DNA of 64,000 nucleotides from DYQY01 sp964643725 (lineage in GTDB: Bacteria > Margulisbacteria > Riflemargulisbacteria > GWF2-35-9 > DYQY01): contig CAZXTL010000002.1 of NCBI GenBank assembly GCA_964643725.1, forward strand, positions 1 to 64,000, read 5' to 3'. This document shows positions 28,159 through 35,660 of this stretch, in pieces. Both the position numbers and the translations under genes were made by a program. A model generated the notes under the pieces. The model worked only from the letters and a program-made list of their open reading frames with translations. It made no database searches and was not told where the DNA came from. Numbering within the stretch: the stretch's first letter is position 1; every line of letters starts with the position of its first letter.

Positions 28159-28356
28159 TTATATTAACCTTCCTAAAAGTTTAAAGATAAATCCTATCAA
28201 TGAATCCACGATAAAGACATATCCAAGAACCACTAATACTATCACAAAAACAACCGCTACCAAAGATAAAACTTTCTTCCTTGTTGGCCAAGTAACTTTT
28301 GTTAGTTCTTGCTTAGTGTCTTGTAAATATCCTATCATTTTCATAATTTTATTCAT
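28159..28356 (-). CDS. secE: Preprotein translocase subunit SecE
   Basis: Small clamp subunit of the SecYEG translocon. The 65-residue protein has the amphipathic helix LQDTKQELTKVTWPTRKKVL followed by one transmembrane segment (SLVAVVFVIVLVVLGYVFIV). The first ATG lies two bases after the CCA end of the upstream tRNA-Trp. A second ATG four codons later has AGGA about eleven bases before it. Either may be used. Followed closely by nusG. Confidence 0.95.
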   Translation of the reverse strand: MNKIMKMIGYLQDTKQELTKVTWPTRKKVLSLVAVVFVIVLVVLGYVFIVDSLIGFIFKLLGRLI

Positions 28357-28358
28357 CC

Positions 28359-28433
<75 letters not shown>

Positions 28434-28435
<2 letters not shown>

Positions 28436-28583
28436 ATTTGATCTCCTTGTGTATTGTGTGAACTTTATCCCATTTGCAATACTTTTTAAGCTCCATTTTT
28501 TCAGTAGTATTTTTTTTATTTTTATTAGTCGCGTAATTTCTTCTTTTACACTCAGTGCATTCTAATGTGACAAGTACTCTCAA
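28434..28583 (-). CDS. rpmG: 50S ribosomal protein L33
   Basis: Small large-subunit protein of 49 residues, beginning RVLVTLECTECKRRNYATN after a TTG start. Cysteines at 9, 12 and 36 match the metal-binding L33 form, and the ending KVHTIHKEIK is typical. The TTG has AAGGAG about six bases upstream. Its TAG stop overlaps the 5' end of tRNA-Trp by two bases. It is the first gene of the long minus-strand translation block. Confidence 0.95.
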
Positions 28584-28623
28584 CGTATTCTCCTTTGGTA
28601 TTATATAAAATCAACAGTGGGTC

Positions 28624-28652
28624 AATTTATCATAGTTGAGAGGCAGTGTCAA
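28624..28652 (-). promoter_or_regulatory. Probable sigma-70-type promoter for the rpmG-led gene block
   Basis: On the minus strand TTGACA (28647-28652) and TAAATT (28624-28629) are separated by exactly 17 bases and lie about 40 bases upstream of the rpmG start. The -35 box is perfect and the -10 box is weaker. A second TATAAT at 28600-28605 lies closer to the gene, but its nearest -35-like box is only 14 bases away. This would be the head promoter of the 28-kb block; internal promoters cannot be excluded. Confidence 0.55.
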
Positions 28653-28664
28653 ACAATATTTTGC

Positions 28665-29324
28665 TTAAAATTCTTCCAGTTTATCTAAAAAGATTGCTTG
28701 AGATATAAAAGTTATTGGAAGTGTAATGATAAGTCCTATATAAAAAACCATAAGACCTATAATATTAATTATTAAAAATAAAAAATAAAAAATAAAAACC
28801 GCAAAAATATCCTTCTTCGAAACTTGAAAATTATACTTTAAACAACTAATTGGACCCATTTGATACTTAACCATAGCAAAATTAATAAATGAAAAAAATA
28901 AAACAAAAATAACTGTAACACAAAACAACCAAATCAATGCAAAAAGATCAGGTAATCCGGTTGTTGCAGCAAAAAACATAAAAAACCTGTGTAGTAAATA
29001 AAAAACGATAATAGAAAATAAATATAAAATAAAAATACTACCTATCTGATTCCATTGACTAAATAAATCTTTAAAACTAATATCTTCATTCTCGCTTAAC
29101 TTTACAAATATCTTTGTTAATCCAAGATAAAAGACACAAAGAAAAACGACATTTAGTAATGATGTTATTATTCCTATAAGTAAATTATCTATTGCTATAT
29201 TACTAAGATATGTCAGTAATTCTAGAAACAGAAACACTCCACCTAATATGCCGATTAAAAACAAAAGATTCTTCCTGGTAATCTTCCACCCTTCTAAATA
29301 AATTGAGAATATTTTTTTTAACAT
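28665..29324 (-). CDS. Multi-pass membrane protein of unknown function
   Basis: A 219-residue, very hydrophobic protein with about six membrane-spanning segments (for example LLFLIGILGGVFLFLELLTY and LIGIITSLLNVVFLCVFYLG) and short polar loops. It has no soluble domain or catalytic motif that can be recognised. The overall look resembles DUF975-type or glycerophosphodiester phosphodiesterase membrane-domain proteins, but this is only an impression. The ATG has GGAGG seven bases upstream. It is transcribed on its own, downstream of a repeat-bearing gap shared with the divergent ilvE. Confidence 0.75.
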   Translation of the reverse strand: MLKKIFSIYLEGWKITRKNLLFLIGILGGVFLFLELLTYLSNIAIDNLLIGIITSLLNVVFLCVFYLGLTKIFVKLSENEDISFKDLFSQWNQIGSIFILYLFSIIVFYLLHRFFMFFAATTGLPDLFALIWLFCVTVIFVLFFSFINFAMVKYQMGPISCLKYNFQVSKKDIFAVFIFYFLFLIINIIGLMVFYIGLIITLPITFISQAIFLDKLEEF

Positions 29325-29410
29325 AATGCCCCTCCAAAACAAGTTTACCAAAAATAGTGTTTTGTTGCAAAAGATTCAAGATAACCCCCTCAGTCTCACG
29401 GTGTTCGACA

Positions 29411-29429
29411 GCTCCCCACAAGGGGGAGC
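29411..29429. repeat. GC-rich palindrome in the gap upstream of the membrane protein
   Basis: GCTCCCC and GGGGAGC form a perfect stem around a five-base loop, with an AACCCCCTCAGTCTC stretch nearby. Similar CTCCCC/GGGGAG palindromes occur at other intergenic sites of this window, so it is probably one member of a dispersed repeat family and not a gene-specific terminator. Confidence 0.6.
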
Positions 29430-29473
29430 AAAACAGCCTCAATTTAAGCTATTAAACACCAGCTATTGAACCA

Positions 29474-29502
29474 TTGAACAATTTATCTACTAACCGTATA
29501 AT
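29474..29502 (+). promoter_or_regulatory. Promoter of the branched-chain aminotransferase gene
   Basis: TTGAAC (29474-29479) and a perfect TATAAT (29497-29502) are spaced 17 bases apart, 30 bases before the start codon. A strong AAGGAG ribosome binding site lies between the promoter and the ATG. Confidence 0.7.
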
Positions 29503-29532
29503 TGCTTTACAAAAACCATCAAGGAGCATCCT

Positions 29533-30600
29533 ATGGATATAACTGACCTAGTCACACAAGAACCAATACACAAAAAAGAACTTCCTGATTTTTCTAATCT
29601 TGTATTTGGAAAACATTATACGGATAGAATGCTTACTATAAAATATTCAGCAGATAAAGGCTGGTACGATGCAAAAATAGAAGAATTTGCTAATTTTAGC
29701 TTTTCTCCAGCAATGACAAGTCTACATTATTCACAGGAAATTTTTGAGGGACTCAAGGCTTACTTCAGAGAAGATGGAAATATAGGGTTATTCAGACCAA
29801 AAGAAAACTTCTTAAGAATGAATAGTAGTGCCAGAAGAATGTGTATGCCAGAACTGGATATAGATTTCTGCTTGAAAGCACTATATAAACTGATAAAACT
29901 GGAAAGAAAATGGATACCTAGTCTGGACAGTTCCAGTCTTTACATACGACCAACCATGATAGGAACTGATGCCATGATTGGACATAAAGCATCACAAGAT
30001 TATCTATTTTATACCATCCTTAGCCCAGTTGGCGCTTACTACCAAACAAAGGGTGGACTTAGAATAATAGCAGAAGACAAATATGTTCGTGCTGTTGCTG
30101 GAGGAACCGGAGAAGCTAAAACTGGTGGGAACTATGCTGCTTCTTTGTTAGCCAATATAGAAGCTCAACAAAAAGGTTACTCTCAAGTACTTTGGCTTGA
30201 TGGAGTTCATAGAAAATTCGCAGAAGAAGTTGGCACAATGAACATATTCTTTGTATATAAAGACAAATTGAAAACTCCTGCACTCAATGGAAGCATCTTG
30301 CCTGGAATAACCAGAAAAAGTGTTATTGCACTTGCTGAGCATCTTGGAATAGAAGTTGAAGAATGTGCGCTAGATATAAATGATATAGTTGCAGATATAG
30401 ATGCTGGGAAAATAACTGAATGTTTCGGCTCTGGAACAGCTGTTGTTATAACTCCTGTAAGTGTTATTGGATATAAAGGTGCTGATCACAATATAAATTC
30501 TAGATTATCTGAAGGACTAACTGAAAGAATGTATAAAGAACTTACTGATATCCAATATGGAAAAACAGCTGATCCATTTGGCTGGACGGTAGTTCTTTAA
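29533..30600 (+). CDS. ilvE: Branched-chain amino acid aminotransferase
   Basis: PLP enzyme transferring the amino group between glutamate and the keto acids of leucine, isoleucine and valine. The 355-residue protein belongs to the longer BCAT form of fold-type IV transaminases. The catalytic lysine lies in GGTGEAKTGGNYAASLLAN, preceded by the substrate-loop region (YQTKGGLRIIAE). The C-terminal ECFGSGTAVVITPV contacts the cofactor phosphate. The start has AAGGAG seven bases upstream. It stands alone, but leuC and leuD of the same pathway lie 20 kb away in this window. Confidence 0.95.
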   Translation: MDITDLVTQEPIHKKELPDFSNLVFGKHYTDRMLTIKYSADKGWYDAKIEEFANFSFSPAMTSLHYSQEIFEGLKAYFREDGNIGLFRPKENFLRMNSSARRMCMPELDIDFCLKALYKLIKLERKWIPSLDSSSLYIRPTMIGTDAMIGHKASQDYLFYTILSPVGAYYQTKGGLRIIAEDKYVRAVAGGTGEAKTGGNYAASLLANIEAQQKGYSQVLWLDGVHRKFAEEVGTMNIFFVYKDKLKTPALNGSILPGITRKSVIALAEHLGIEVEECALDINDIVADIDAGKITECFGSGTAVVITPVSVIGYKGADHNINSRLSEGLTERMYKELTDIQYGKTADPFGWTVVL

Positions 30601-30601
30601 C

Positions 30602-30987
30602 GTTACTTTTGCTTGATCAAAAGTAACCAAAAATCAAGACCATTCTCGGTTACACCTTCGAAGATAGCCACTAAGCTCCTCTGTCGCTAAGTGGAGCTAT
30701 ACCGCAAAACTCACTCCCTATAATCTGGGATATTTCTAGTCACCTTGTGAGCTACTGCCATTTTCATAATATAGCACTGAACCTGCAGGAGCATTGCAAC
30801 CTCTCCCAGCAGAAGATATAAATATTTTCTTAGCAGTTGAACTTGCTGCTAACCCTCTCCTTTTCATAATTGAAATGGAGAGGGTGACGGCACTAATCTT
30901 CATTGAAATACACTTATGGCTTCCGTGGGTGAGGTTCGTCGAAATATCTAAGATTTTATATTTGCTCAATTGCGCTGGGACACTGTT
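30602..30987 (+). repeat. Composite intergenic repeat, copy A
   Basis: The 459-base gap between ilvE and fic has no gene. It starts with a 26-base palindrome (10-base arms GTTACTTTTG/CAAAAGTAAC, 30602-30627), then CCACTAAGCTCC...CGCTAAGTGG. A second module (about 30715-30987) includes TCTGGGATATTTC, GAACCTGCAGGAGCATTGC and CGAAATATCTAAGATTTTAT. The first module recurs in the same orientation at 36884; the second recurs inverted at about 37125-37300. A CCCTCTCC/GGAGAGGG palindrome (30853-30884) is nested inside the second module. Short open frames here are unlikely to be genes. Confidence 0.75.
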
Positions 30988-31059
30988 TTAAGAATATTAA
31001 TTTGTTATAGTGATAATTTCAAAATGGTCGTTACCTCAACGGAGCAAGGGAAATTATAT

Positions 31060-32169
31060 TTATTCCCAAACTATATCGTAACTTACACTCCTTCCTTTAC
31101 CATCATTTTGTTTTAGAATATTAATCTCAACTAAATATTGAAGCTCCCTAGTAGCAGTTGCTCTACTTATGCCTGTAATTGATGCGTATTTCTTATTAGT
31201 CATACCACCTTCAAATCCATTCTTGCCAGCATCTAAAAGTTTATTGATAACTTTTTTGTTTCTATCATTTAGTTCTAGTTGAGTGTGTTTATACCAGAAG
31301 CTAGATTTTTCTAATATGAGCGTTATTAATCCCTCTGACCTTTCAATCGATCTTGCAAAACAATCCAAAAACCAACTTATCCAAGAAGTAATATCAACGG
31401 TTCCTTTTTGTGAATTTTCTAGAATATCATAATAGTTCTTTCTGTCTGCGTTTATTTGAGACGACATGCTGTAATACCTCATAGACTGGTTGTCATCTTG
31501 AGCTAATGCCATATCTGTTAATGCTCTGGCTATTCTGCCGTTTCCATCATCAAAAGGGTGTATTCCTACAAACCAGAAATGAGTTATTGCAGCTCTTAAT
31601 AATCCATCAAGATGATCACAACTATTTTTCCACCAATCAATAAATACTGTCATAGCTTCATCAACTTGATCTGCTGGAATGGCTTCATAATGAATTGTTT
31701 CCTTGCCATATCGTCCAGATATTACTTGCATTTGTTCATCTCTCCATTTACCAACCTTGATTTTATGCATTCCTGAATATCCAGCAGGGAAAAGGGCAGC
31801 ATGCCATCCAAAAAGTCTATCTTTTGTTAACGAAGATTTATGTTTTTGGGTTGCATCCAGCAATACATCTATAAGTCCGTCAGTGTGTCGGTCAACTAAA
31901 AATCCTGCATCAGGTAATCCCAGTTTTCTGGCTATTGAAGATTTTACTGAGTCACGATTTAGGGTTTCCCCCTCGATAGCTGATGTTGTTATTGCTTCTT
32001 CAAATAAAATATCAACTTGAGCTTGCTGTTCATATTGAAACCCCATCGAGGATATTTTTGCTAATAGCTTTCCTTGCAGAAAACGACAATGACTTATTTG
32101 CTTTAAAAGAACTTTGTCATCCCATGTAAAGTTAGGCCATTCTTTGTTTTGCCATATATAATTAGTCAA
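31060..32169 (-). CDS. fic: Fic family protein (DUF4172-type, with C-terminal winged helix)
   Basis: Fic proteins usually attach AMP or another phosphate-containing group to target proteins. The 369-residue protein has a DUF4172-like N-terminal part including TTSAIEGE, which fits the autoinhibitory [S/T]xxxE[G/N] helix. The catalytic motif HPFDDGNGRIAR is intact near residue 205. A C-terminal winged-helix-like segment (NKKYASITGISRATATRELQ) suggests DNA binding and autoregulation. Two copies of the same 14-base sequence lie upstream. It may act as a stress or toxin-like regulator; the target is unknown. Confidence 0.92.
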   Translation of the reverse strand: MTNYIWQNKEWPNFTWDDKVLLKQISHCRFLQGKLLAKISSMGFQYEQQAQVDILFEEAITTSAIEGETLNRDSVKSSIARKLGLPDAGFLVDRHTDGLIDVLLDATQKHKSSLTKDRLFGWHAALFPAGYSGMHKIKVGKWRDEQMQVISGRYGKETIHYEAIPADQVDEAMTVFIDWWKNSCDHLDGLLRAAITHFWFVGIHPFDDGNGRIARALTDMALAQDDNQSMRYYSMSSQINADRKNYYDILENSQKGTVDITSWISWFLDCFARSIERSEGLITLILEKSSFWYKHTQLELNDRNKKVINKLLDAGKNGFEGGMTNKKYASITGISRATATRELQYLVEINILKQNDGKGRSVSYDIVWE

Positions 32170-32179
32170 TTAATTCCCC

Positions 32180-32227
32180 TAATCGCCTCATATTTTGATT
32201 CAATTATGCCATATAATCGCCTCATAT
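32180..32227 (-). promoter_or_regulatory. Direct repeat upstream of fic (candidate operator)
   Basis: The 14-base word ATATGAGGCGATTA (minus strand) occurs twice, at 32214-32227 and 32180-32193, with starts 34 bases apart and the nearer copy 10 bases from the fic ATG. Because the Fic protein ends in a winged-helix-like domain, these may be its own binding sites. This is inference; the repetition itself is exact. Confidence 0.55.
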
Positions 32228-32233
32228 GCAAAG

Positions 32234-32512
32234 TTACACTAATCTTATTTCACCAGCATTAAATTTATGGATGAGTCCTTGTATTAAATTTTGATATGGA
32301 ATACCAAGCTCTAAACTCTTTTTTTTGATATCATACAAATCATCTTCGGACACTCTTAAAGAAATGGCTATTTTAGCCTTTTGTGTAAACTCAACATATT
32401 TTTTCAACTCTTCAGCTCTTTTGTTTAAATTTTTAGAGCTATTCCACTCGTTATTCTCATAACTTTCTAAAATATCTTTTTCATAATTATCTAAATTTGT
32501 TTTCTTAGCCAT
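32234..32512 (-). CDS. Antitoxin of a BrnT/BrnA-like toxin-antitoxin pair
   Basis: A 92-residue protein, rich in lysine and glutamate at the N-terminus and with a ribbon-helix-helix-like C-terminal half (AKIAISLRVSEDDLYDIKKK, then SLELGIPYQNLIQGLIHKF), like CopG/BrnA antitoxins. Such proteins neutralise the toxin and repress the operon. The ATG has AAGGGG about eight bases upstream. It follows the toxin gene by five bases, the typical brnT-brnA order. A palindrome before the toxin gene would suit binding by a ribbon-helix-helix dimer. Confidence 0.8.
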   Translation of the reverse strand: MAKKTNLDNYEKDILESYENNEWNSSKNLNKRAEELKKYVEFTQKAKIAISLRVSEDDLYDIKKKSLELGIPYQNLIQGLIHKFNAGEIRLV

Positions 32513-32517
32513 TCTTA

Positions 32518-32787
32518 TCACCCCTTAAATTTTTTATTCATTTTTCTGCTTGGTATTATTGTTTTCAAAAATATCTCATCTTCTGTTTCTACATAAGGAA
32601 CTATATGAATATACCCCTTAATATCAACCACTAACAATCTTTGTCCCTTGTATTTATCTTGATTGGGATGCTCCATATCATCTAAGATTTTGTTTTCGCT
32701 GATTGATAAAATTATATCCTCAAACCCAACACCTCGAGATTCTTTTAATAAACTATTCTTTTCTTTATCAAATCTAATATGTTTCAC
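32518..32787 (-). CDS. BrnT-like toxin
   Basis: An 89-residue small basic protein. The sequence KHIRFDKEKNSLLKESRGVG, then FEDII, LDDMEHPNQDKYKGQRLLVV and a C-terminal IPSRKMNKKF recalls BrnT and related DUF4258-like ribonuclease toxins. A GTG start is preferred because GAGG lies about eight bases upstream; an ATG 21 bases earlier would include the binding site. Gene order toxin then antitoxin matches BrnT/BrnA. Family assignment is by eye. Confidence 0.75.
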   Translation of the reverse strand: MKHIRFDKEKNSLLKESRGVGFEDIILSISENKILDDMEHPNQDKYKGQRLLVVDIKGYIHIVPYVETEDEIFLKTIIPSRKMNKKFKG

Positions 32788-32788
32788 A

Positions 32789-32805
32789 TATATACCTCGT
32801 ATATA
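32789..32805 (-). promoter_or_regulatory. Palindrome at the toxin start (candidate operator)
   Basis: TATATAC and GTATATA flank a three-base centre immediately before the preferred GTG start of the BrnT-like gene and contain its ribosome binding site. Ribbon-helix-helix antitoxins commonly bind short palindromes like this to repress their own operon, so an operator role is plausible. Confidence 0.5.
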
Positions 32806-32870
32806 CATAGTATACCACTAAATTTATTTACTAAACATGCAATTTTATTATTAAGGGCTCATTGCCGCCC

Positions 32871-33404
32871 TTAAAGAGTGGAGTCTACTTCTCTAATCAT
32901 CGGCAACAACTTTGATTCATTTACCTCTGGCTTGTCATGATGTTTAGCAACAACCTGTAACACTTCATTATCAGTACAGCCTACATCTAACAACATTTTT
33001 CCTCCTATGAGACCATGCGTATTCAAAATAAATAATTTGCGTCTAAAAGATAATCTAGAATTCTTCTTGGCAAGAGAATTAATAAACTTTCCATCTTTAA
33101 TAGAACTTAATAAAACATAAGCTATCCTGTAATTTAAACCTATGTCTGCTGAGCTTTTGCCAATATCATGCAATAAAGCTACTCTGGCCATTTTTGGTCT
33201 ATCTATCCAGTCTTTCTCTAAAGTTTTTTCTAAAGCTTTCTGTGCCACCATTAAGGCATGTCGTTGATCAAAACCTTTCATCCTAAAAAATAGTATCTGT
33301 TCCTGATGGTTAAGATACTTTCTAACAAACTCTACCTCCAAATAAGATATTTTGAACTTACGAGCTGCAATAAATTGTTTGATTCTATATAGAGGTCTAG
33401 CCAT
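32871..33404 (-). CDS. HD-domain phosphohydrolase
   Basis: A 177-residue HD-superfamily protein with the metal-binding residues in order: QRHALMVA, the HD pair in VALLHDIGKSSADIG, HGLIGGKML and KHHDKP. HDIG-type proteins hydrolyse phosphodiesters or phosphomonoesters of nucleotides; the substrate cannot be told from sequence. It follows purH by 14 bases as the last gene of the pur operon, so a nucleotide-related role is possible. No signal peptide or second domain is seen. Confidence 0.85.
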   Translation of the reverse strand: MARPLYRIKQFIAARKFKISYLEVEFVRKYLNHQEQILFFRMKGFDQRHALMVAQKALEKTLEKDWIDRPKMARVALLHDIGKSSADIGLNYRIAYVLLSSIKDGKFINSLAKKNSRLSFRRKLFILNTHGLIGGKMLLDVGCTDNEVLQVVAKHHDKPEVNESKLLPMIREVDSTL

Positions 33405-33418
33405 TACCTATCCTTACT

Positions 33419-34948
33419 TTAATGTTTAAAATGCCTAATTCCTGTTACCAACATTGCCATCTTATTATCATTACATACTTTTACGCTTTCTTCATCCTTA
33501 ACAGATCCTCCAGGCTGAATAACTGCTGTTATGCCTGCTTTTGCTGCTAGTTCTAAGCTGTCACCAAATGGGAAAAACGCATCCGATGCCAAGACCGAAC
33601 CTTTTGCTTTATCGCCTGCTCTTTTGATGGCAAGCTCTGTAGCTTCCACTCTGCTCATCTGCCCTGCTCCTACACCTACCAATACGCCATCTTTAACTAA
33701 AATGATAGCATTACTCTTAACCGTAGGTAATATATTCCACCCTATTTCCATATCATGAATTTCTCTCTCTGTTGGCTGTCTGTCTGTAACAGACTTCCAA
33801 TCATCTGCAGTAGTTGGGTCGATATCTTTTTCTTGAACAAGTATTCCGCCATCTACTTTACGAACATCAAATTCTCCTATATCTTCATAAAAATCTTCCT
33901 TGGCAAGTAATCGAAGATTCTTCTTTTCACTAAAAATCTTCACCGCTTCTTCTGAAAATGAAGGAGCAATAATTACTTCCACGAAAATCTTTGCTATCTC
34001 TGTTGCAGTTGCTCCATCACACTCTCTATTCAACGCAACAATTCCACCAAAGGCTGAAACAGAATCAGCAGCATAGGCTTTATTGTATGCTTCTACGATA
34101 TCTTCAGCTACTGCTGCGCCACAAGGATTTGTGTGTTTAACAATAACCGCACAAGGCTCCATGAATCGTTTGCACATGCTATAAGCAGCACTCGTGTCTA
34201 AATAGTTATTAAAACTCATCTCTTTGCCCTGCAACTGTTCTATATTGAGAAGTCCTGACGGAGAGCCTAGCTGATAAAGAGCTGCTTGCTGATGGGAGTT
34301 CTCGCCATACCGTAAAATCTGACTCCTCGTAAGACCAAAAGACATCTCTTCTAAAAACAACTCATCATTTGCAAAAATTGGTGCAAAATATGAAGAAATT
34401 ACTGAGTCATACCTTGCTGTATGAGAAAAAGCTTCTAAAGCGAGTCTTTGTCTTAACTTAACAGAAACCTTACCAGTCTCACGTAATTCAGCAAGAACCT
34501 CAGGATATCTTGCAGGATTTACTAACACTATAACATCCATAAAATTCTTAGCAGCTGAACGAATCATAGTCGGTCCACCAATGTCTATCATCTCGATTAT
34601 CTCGTCTAAACTAACGCCTGGTTTTGCGATGGTCTCTTCAAATGGATAAAGATTTACAACAACAATATCAATAAGAGGAATGTTTAATTCCTTAACTGTA
34701 TCCATGTGTTCCTTGTTGTCACGTTTAGCGAGTATCCCGCCATGGATATTTGGATTAAGAGTTTTTACTCTGCCATCCATAATCTCTGGATAATGGGTAA
34801 GCTCTGTAACTGACTCAACCTTTACTCCAACTTCGTTTAGCCTTTTTAAAGTTCCACCTGTGGAAAATATCTCTACTCCAAGCTCTGCTAATCCCTTAGC
34901 AAAATCCTCTATACCATCTTTCTTAAATACACTTATTAATGCTTTCAT
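33419..34948 (-). CDS. purH: Bifunctional AICAR formyltransferase/IMP cyclohydrolase
   Basis: Catalyses the last two steps of IMP synthesis. The 509-residue protein has the MGS-like IMP cyclohydrolase domain at the N-terminus (ISVFKKDGIEDFAKGLAELG, FSTGGTLKRLNEVGVKV) and the AICAR formyltransferase domain with KHTNPCGAAV and SDAFFPFGD. The ATG was chosen because a GGGAG lies upstream and the protein then starts directly at the conserved domain; the longer open frame runs into a repeat region. Operon purM-purN-purH. Confidence 0.96.
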   Translation of the reverse strand: MKALISVFKKDGIEDFAKGLAELGVEIFSTGGTLKRLNEVGVKVESVTELTHYPEIMDGRVKTLNPNIHGGILAKRDNKEHMDTVKELNIPLIDIVVVNLYPFEETIAKPGVSLDEIIEMIDIGGPTMIRSAAKNFMDVIVLVNPARYPEVLAELRETGKVSVKLRQRLALEAFSHTARYDSVISSYFAPIFANDELFLEEMSFGLTRSQILRYGENSHQQAALYQLGSPSGLLNIEQLQGKEMSFNNYLDTSAAYSMCKRFMEPCAVIVKHTNPCGAAVAEDIVEAYNKAYAADSVSAFGGIVALNRECDGATATEIAKIFVEVIIAPSFSEEAVKIFSEKKNLRLLAKEDFYEDIGEFDVRKVDGGILVQEKDIDPTTADDWKSVTDRQPTEREIHDMEIGWNILPTVKSNAIILVKDGVLVGVGAGQMSRVEATELAIKRAGDKAKGSVLASDAFFPFGDSLELAAKAGITAVIQPGGSVKDEESVKVCNDNKMAMLVTGIRHFKH

Positions 34949-35034
34949 TTTTATTTTCGCTCCCTTCACTAACGTCTCAGCTCCCAGACACACCCTCTGT
35001 CAAAAATCATTCACGAAGCTCATGTTTATGACAT

Positions 35035-35087
35035 CTCCCTCTCAAGAGGGAGAAAAAATTACGCACGTTCCCCCTCTTGAGAGGGGG
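35035..35087. repeat. Pair of CCCTCT/AGAGGG palindromes
   Basis: Two near-perfect palindromes, CTCCCTCTCAAGAGGGAG (35035-35052) and CCCCCTCTTGAGAGGGGG (35070-35087), lie between purH and purN, separated by AAAAAATTACGCACGTT. The second directly touches the purN stop codon. Palindromes of the same kind occur at several other intergenic sites, so these are members of a dispersed family. They could also act as mRNA hairpins within the pur operon. Confidence 0.7.
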
Positions 35088-35660
35088 TTAGGGGGTGTGT
35101 TCCCCGGCCACAATCTTAATCGCTTCCGTATAAATAATATGTTCTTTTTCTAATATCCTCTCAGACAAACTGTCTTCGTCATCACTAGGCAAAACAGGAA
35201 CTGTTTCTTGTATAATTATAGGACCAGAATCTAATTCTTGTGTAACAAAATGTACTGTACAACCTGCAACTTTCACCCCTGCATCTAGGGCTTGTTGTTG
35301 CGGATGAAGACCCTTAAAATCTGGCAATAAGGATGGATGGATATTTAATATTTTATTAGGAAAAGCATTAATAAATACTGGAGTTAATATCTTCATATAA
35401 CCAGCAAGTATTACTAACTCAACTCCATGTGACAGGAGAGTCTTTACCAACTCCGCATCATATTCTTCTTTGGTTGGAAAACTTTTTGGATCTAAATATA
35501 TAGAAACAATCCCAAATTCTTCTGCTATTTCTAGCATCTTTGACTTCTTATTAGAAATCACAACAACTGCTTCAGCCTTCAGCATATTGTTTAATATATT
35601 TTTATAAATAGCCTGAAAATTAGAGCCTCTACCAGATCCTAAAAAACCGAGCTTTATCAA
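35088..35660 (-). CDS. purN: Phosphoribosylglycinamide formyltransferase
   Basis: Transfers a formyl group from 10-formyl-THF to GAR, third step of purine synthesis. The 190-residue protein has GSGRGSNFQAI near the start, the catalytic NIHPSLLPDFKGLHP loop and HFVTQELDSGPII. It overlaps purM by four bases. The last few codons (EHTP) and the stop are encoded in the flank of a palindromic repeat, so the natural C-terminus may have been trimmed or replaced when the repeat arrived; the catalytic part is intact. Confidence 0.95.
   Translation of the reverse strand: MIKLGFLGSGRGSNFQAIYKNILNNMLKAEAVVVISNKKSKMLEIAEEFGIVSIYLDPKSFPTKEEYDAELVKTLLSHGVELVILAGYMKILTPVFINAFPNKILNIHPSLLPDFKGLHPQQQALDAGVKVAGCTVHFVTQELDSGPIIIQETVPVLPSDDEDSLSERILEKEHIIYTEAIKIVAGEHTP

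Noticed and set aside
28600..28625. Second promoter TTGACC/TATAAT before rpmG
   Set aside because: The spacing is only 14 bases, too short for a normal sigma-70 promoter.
30602..30627. Palindrome after ilvE as a Rho-independent terminator
   Set aside because: There is no T-run after the stem, and the same 26 bases occur in another gap (36884), so a repeat is the better explanation.
30736..30991. Short open frames on both strands within repeat copy A
   Set aside because: They lie entirely inside repeated intergenic sequence, lack ribosome binding sites and look like no known protein.
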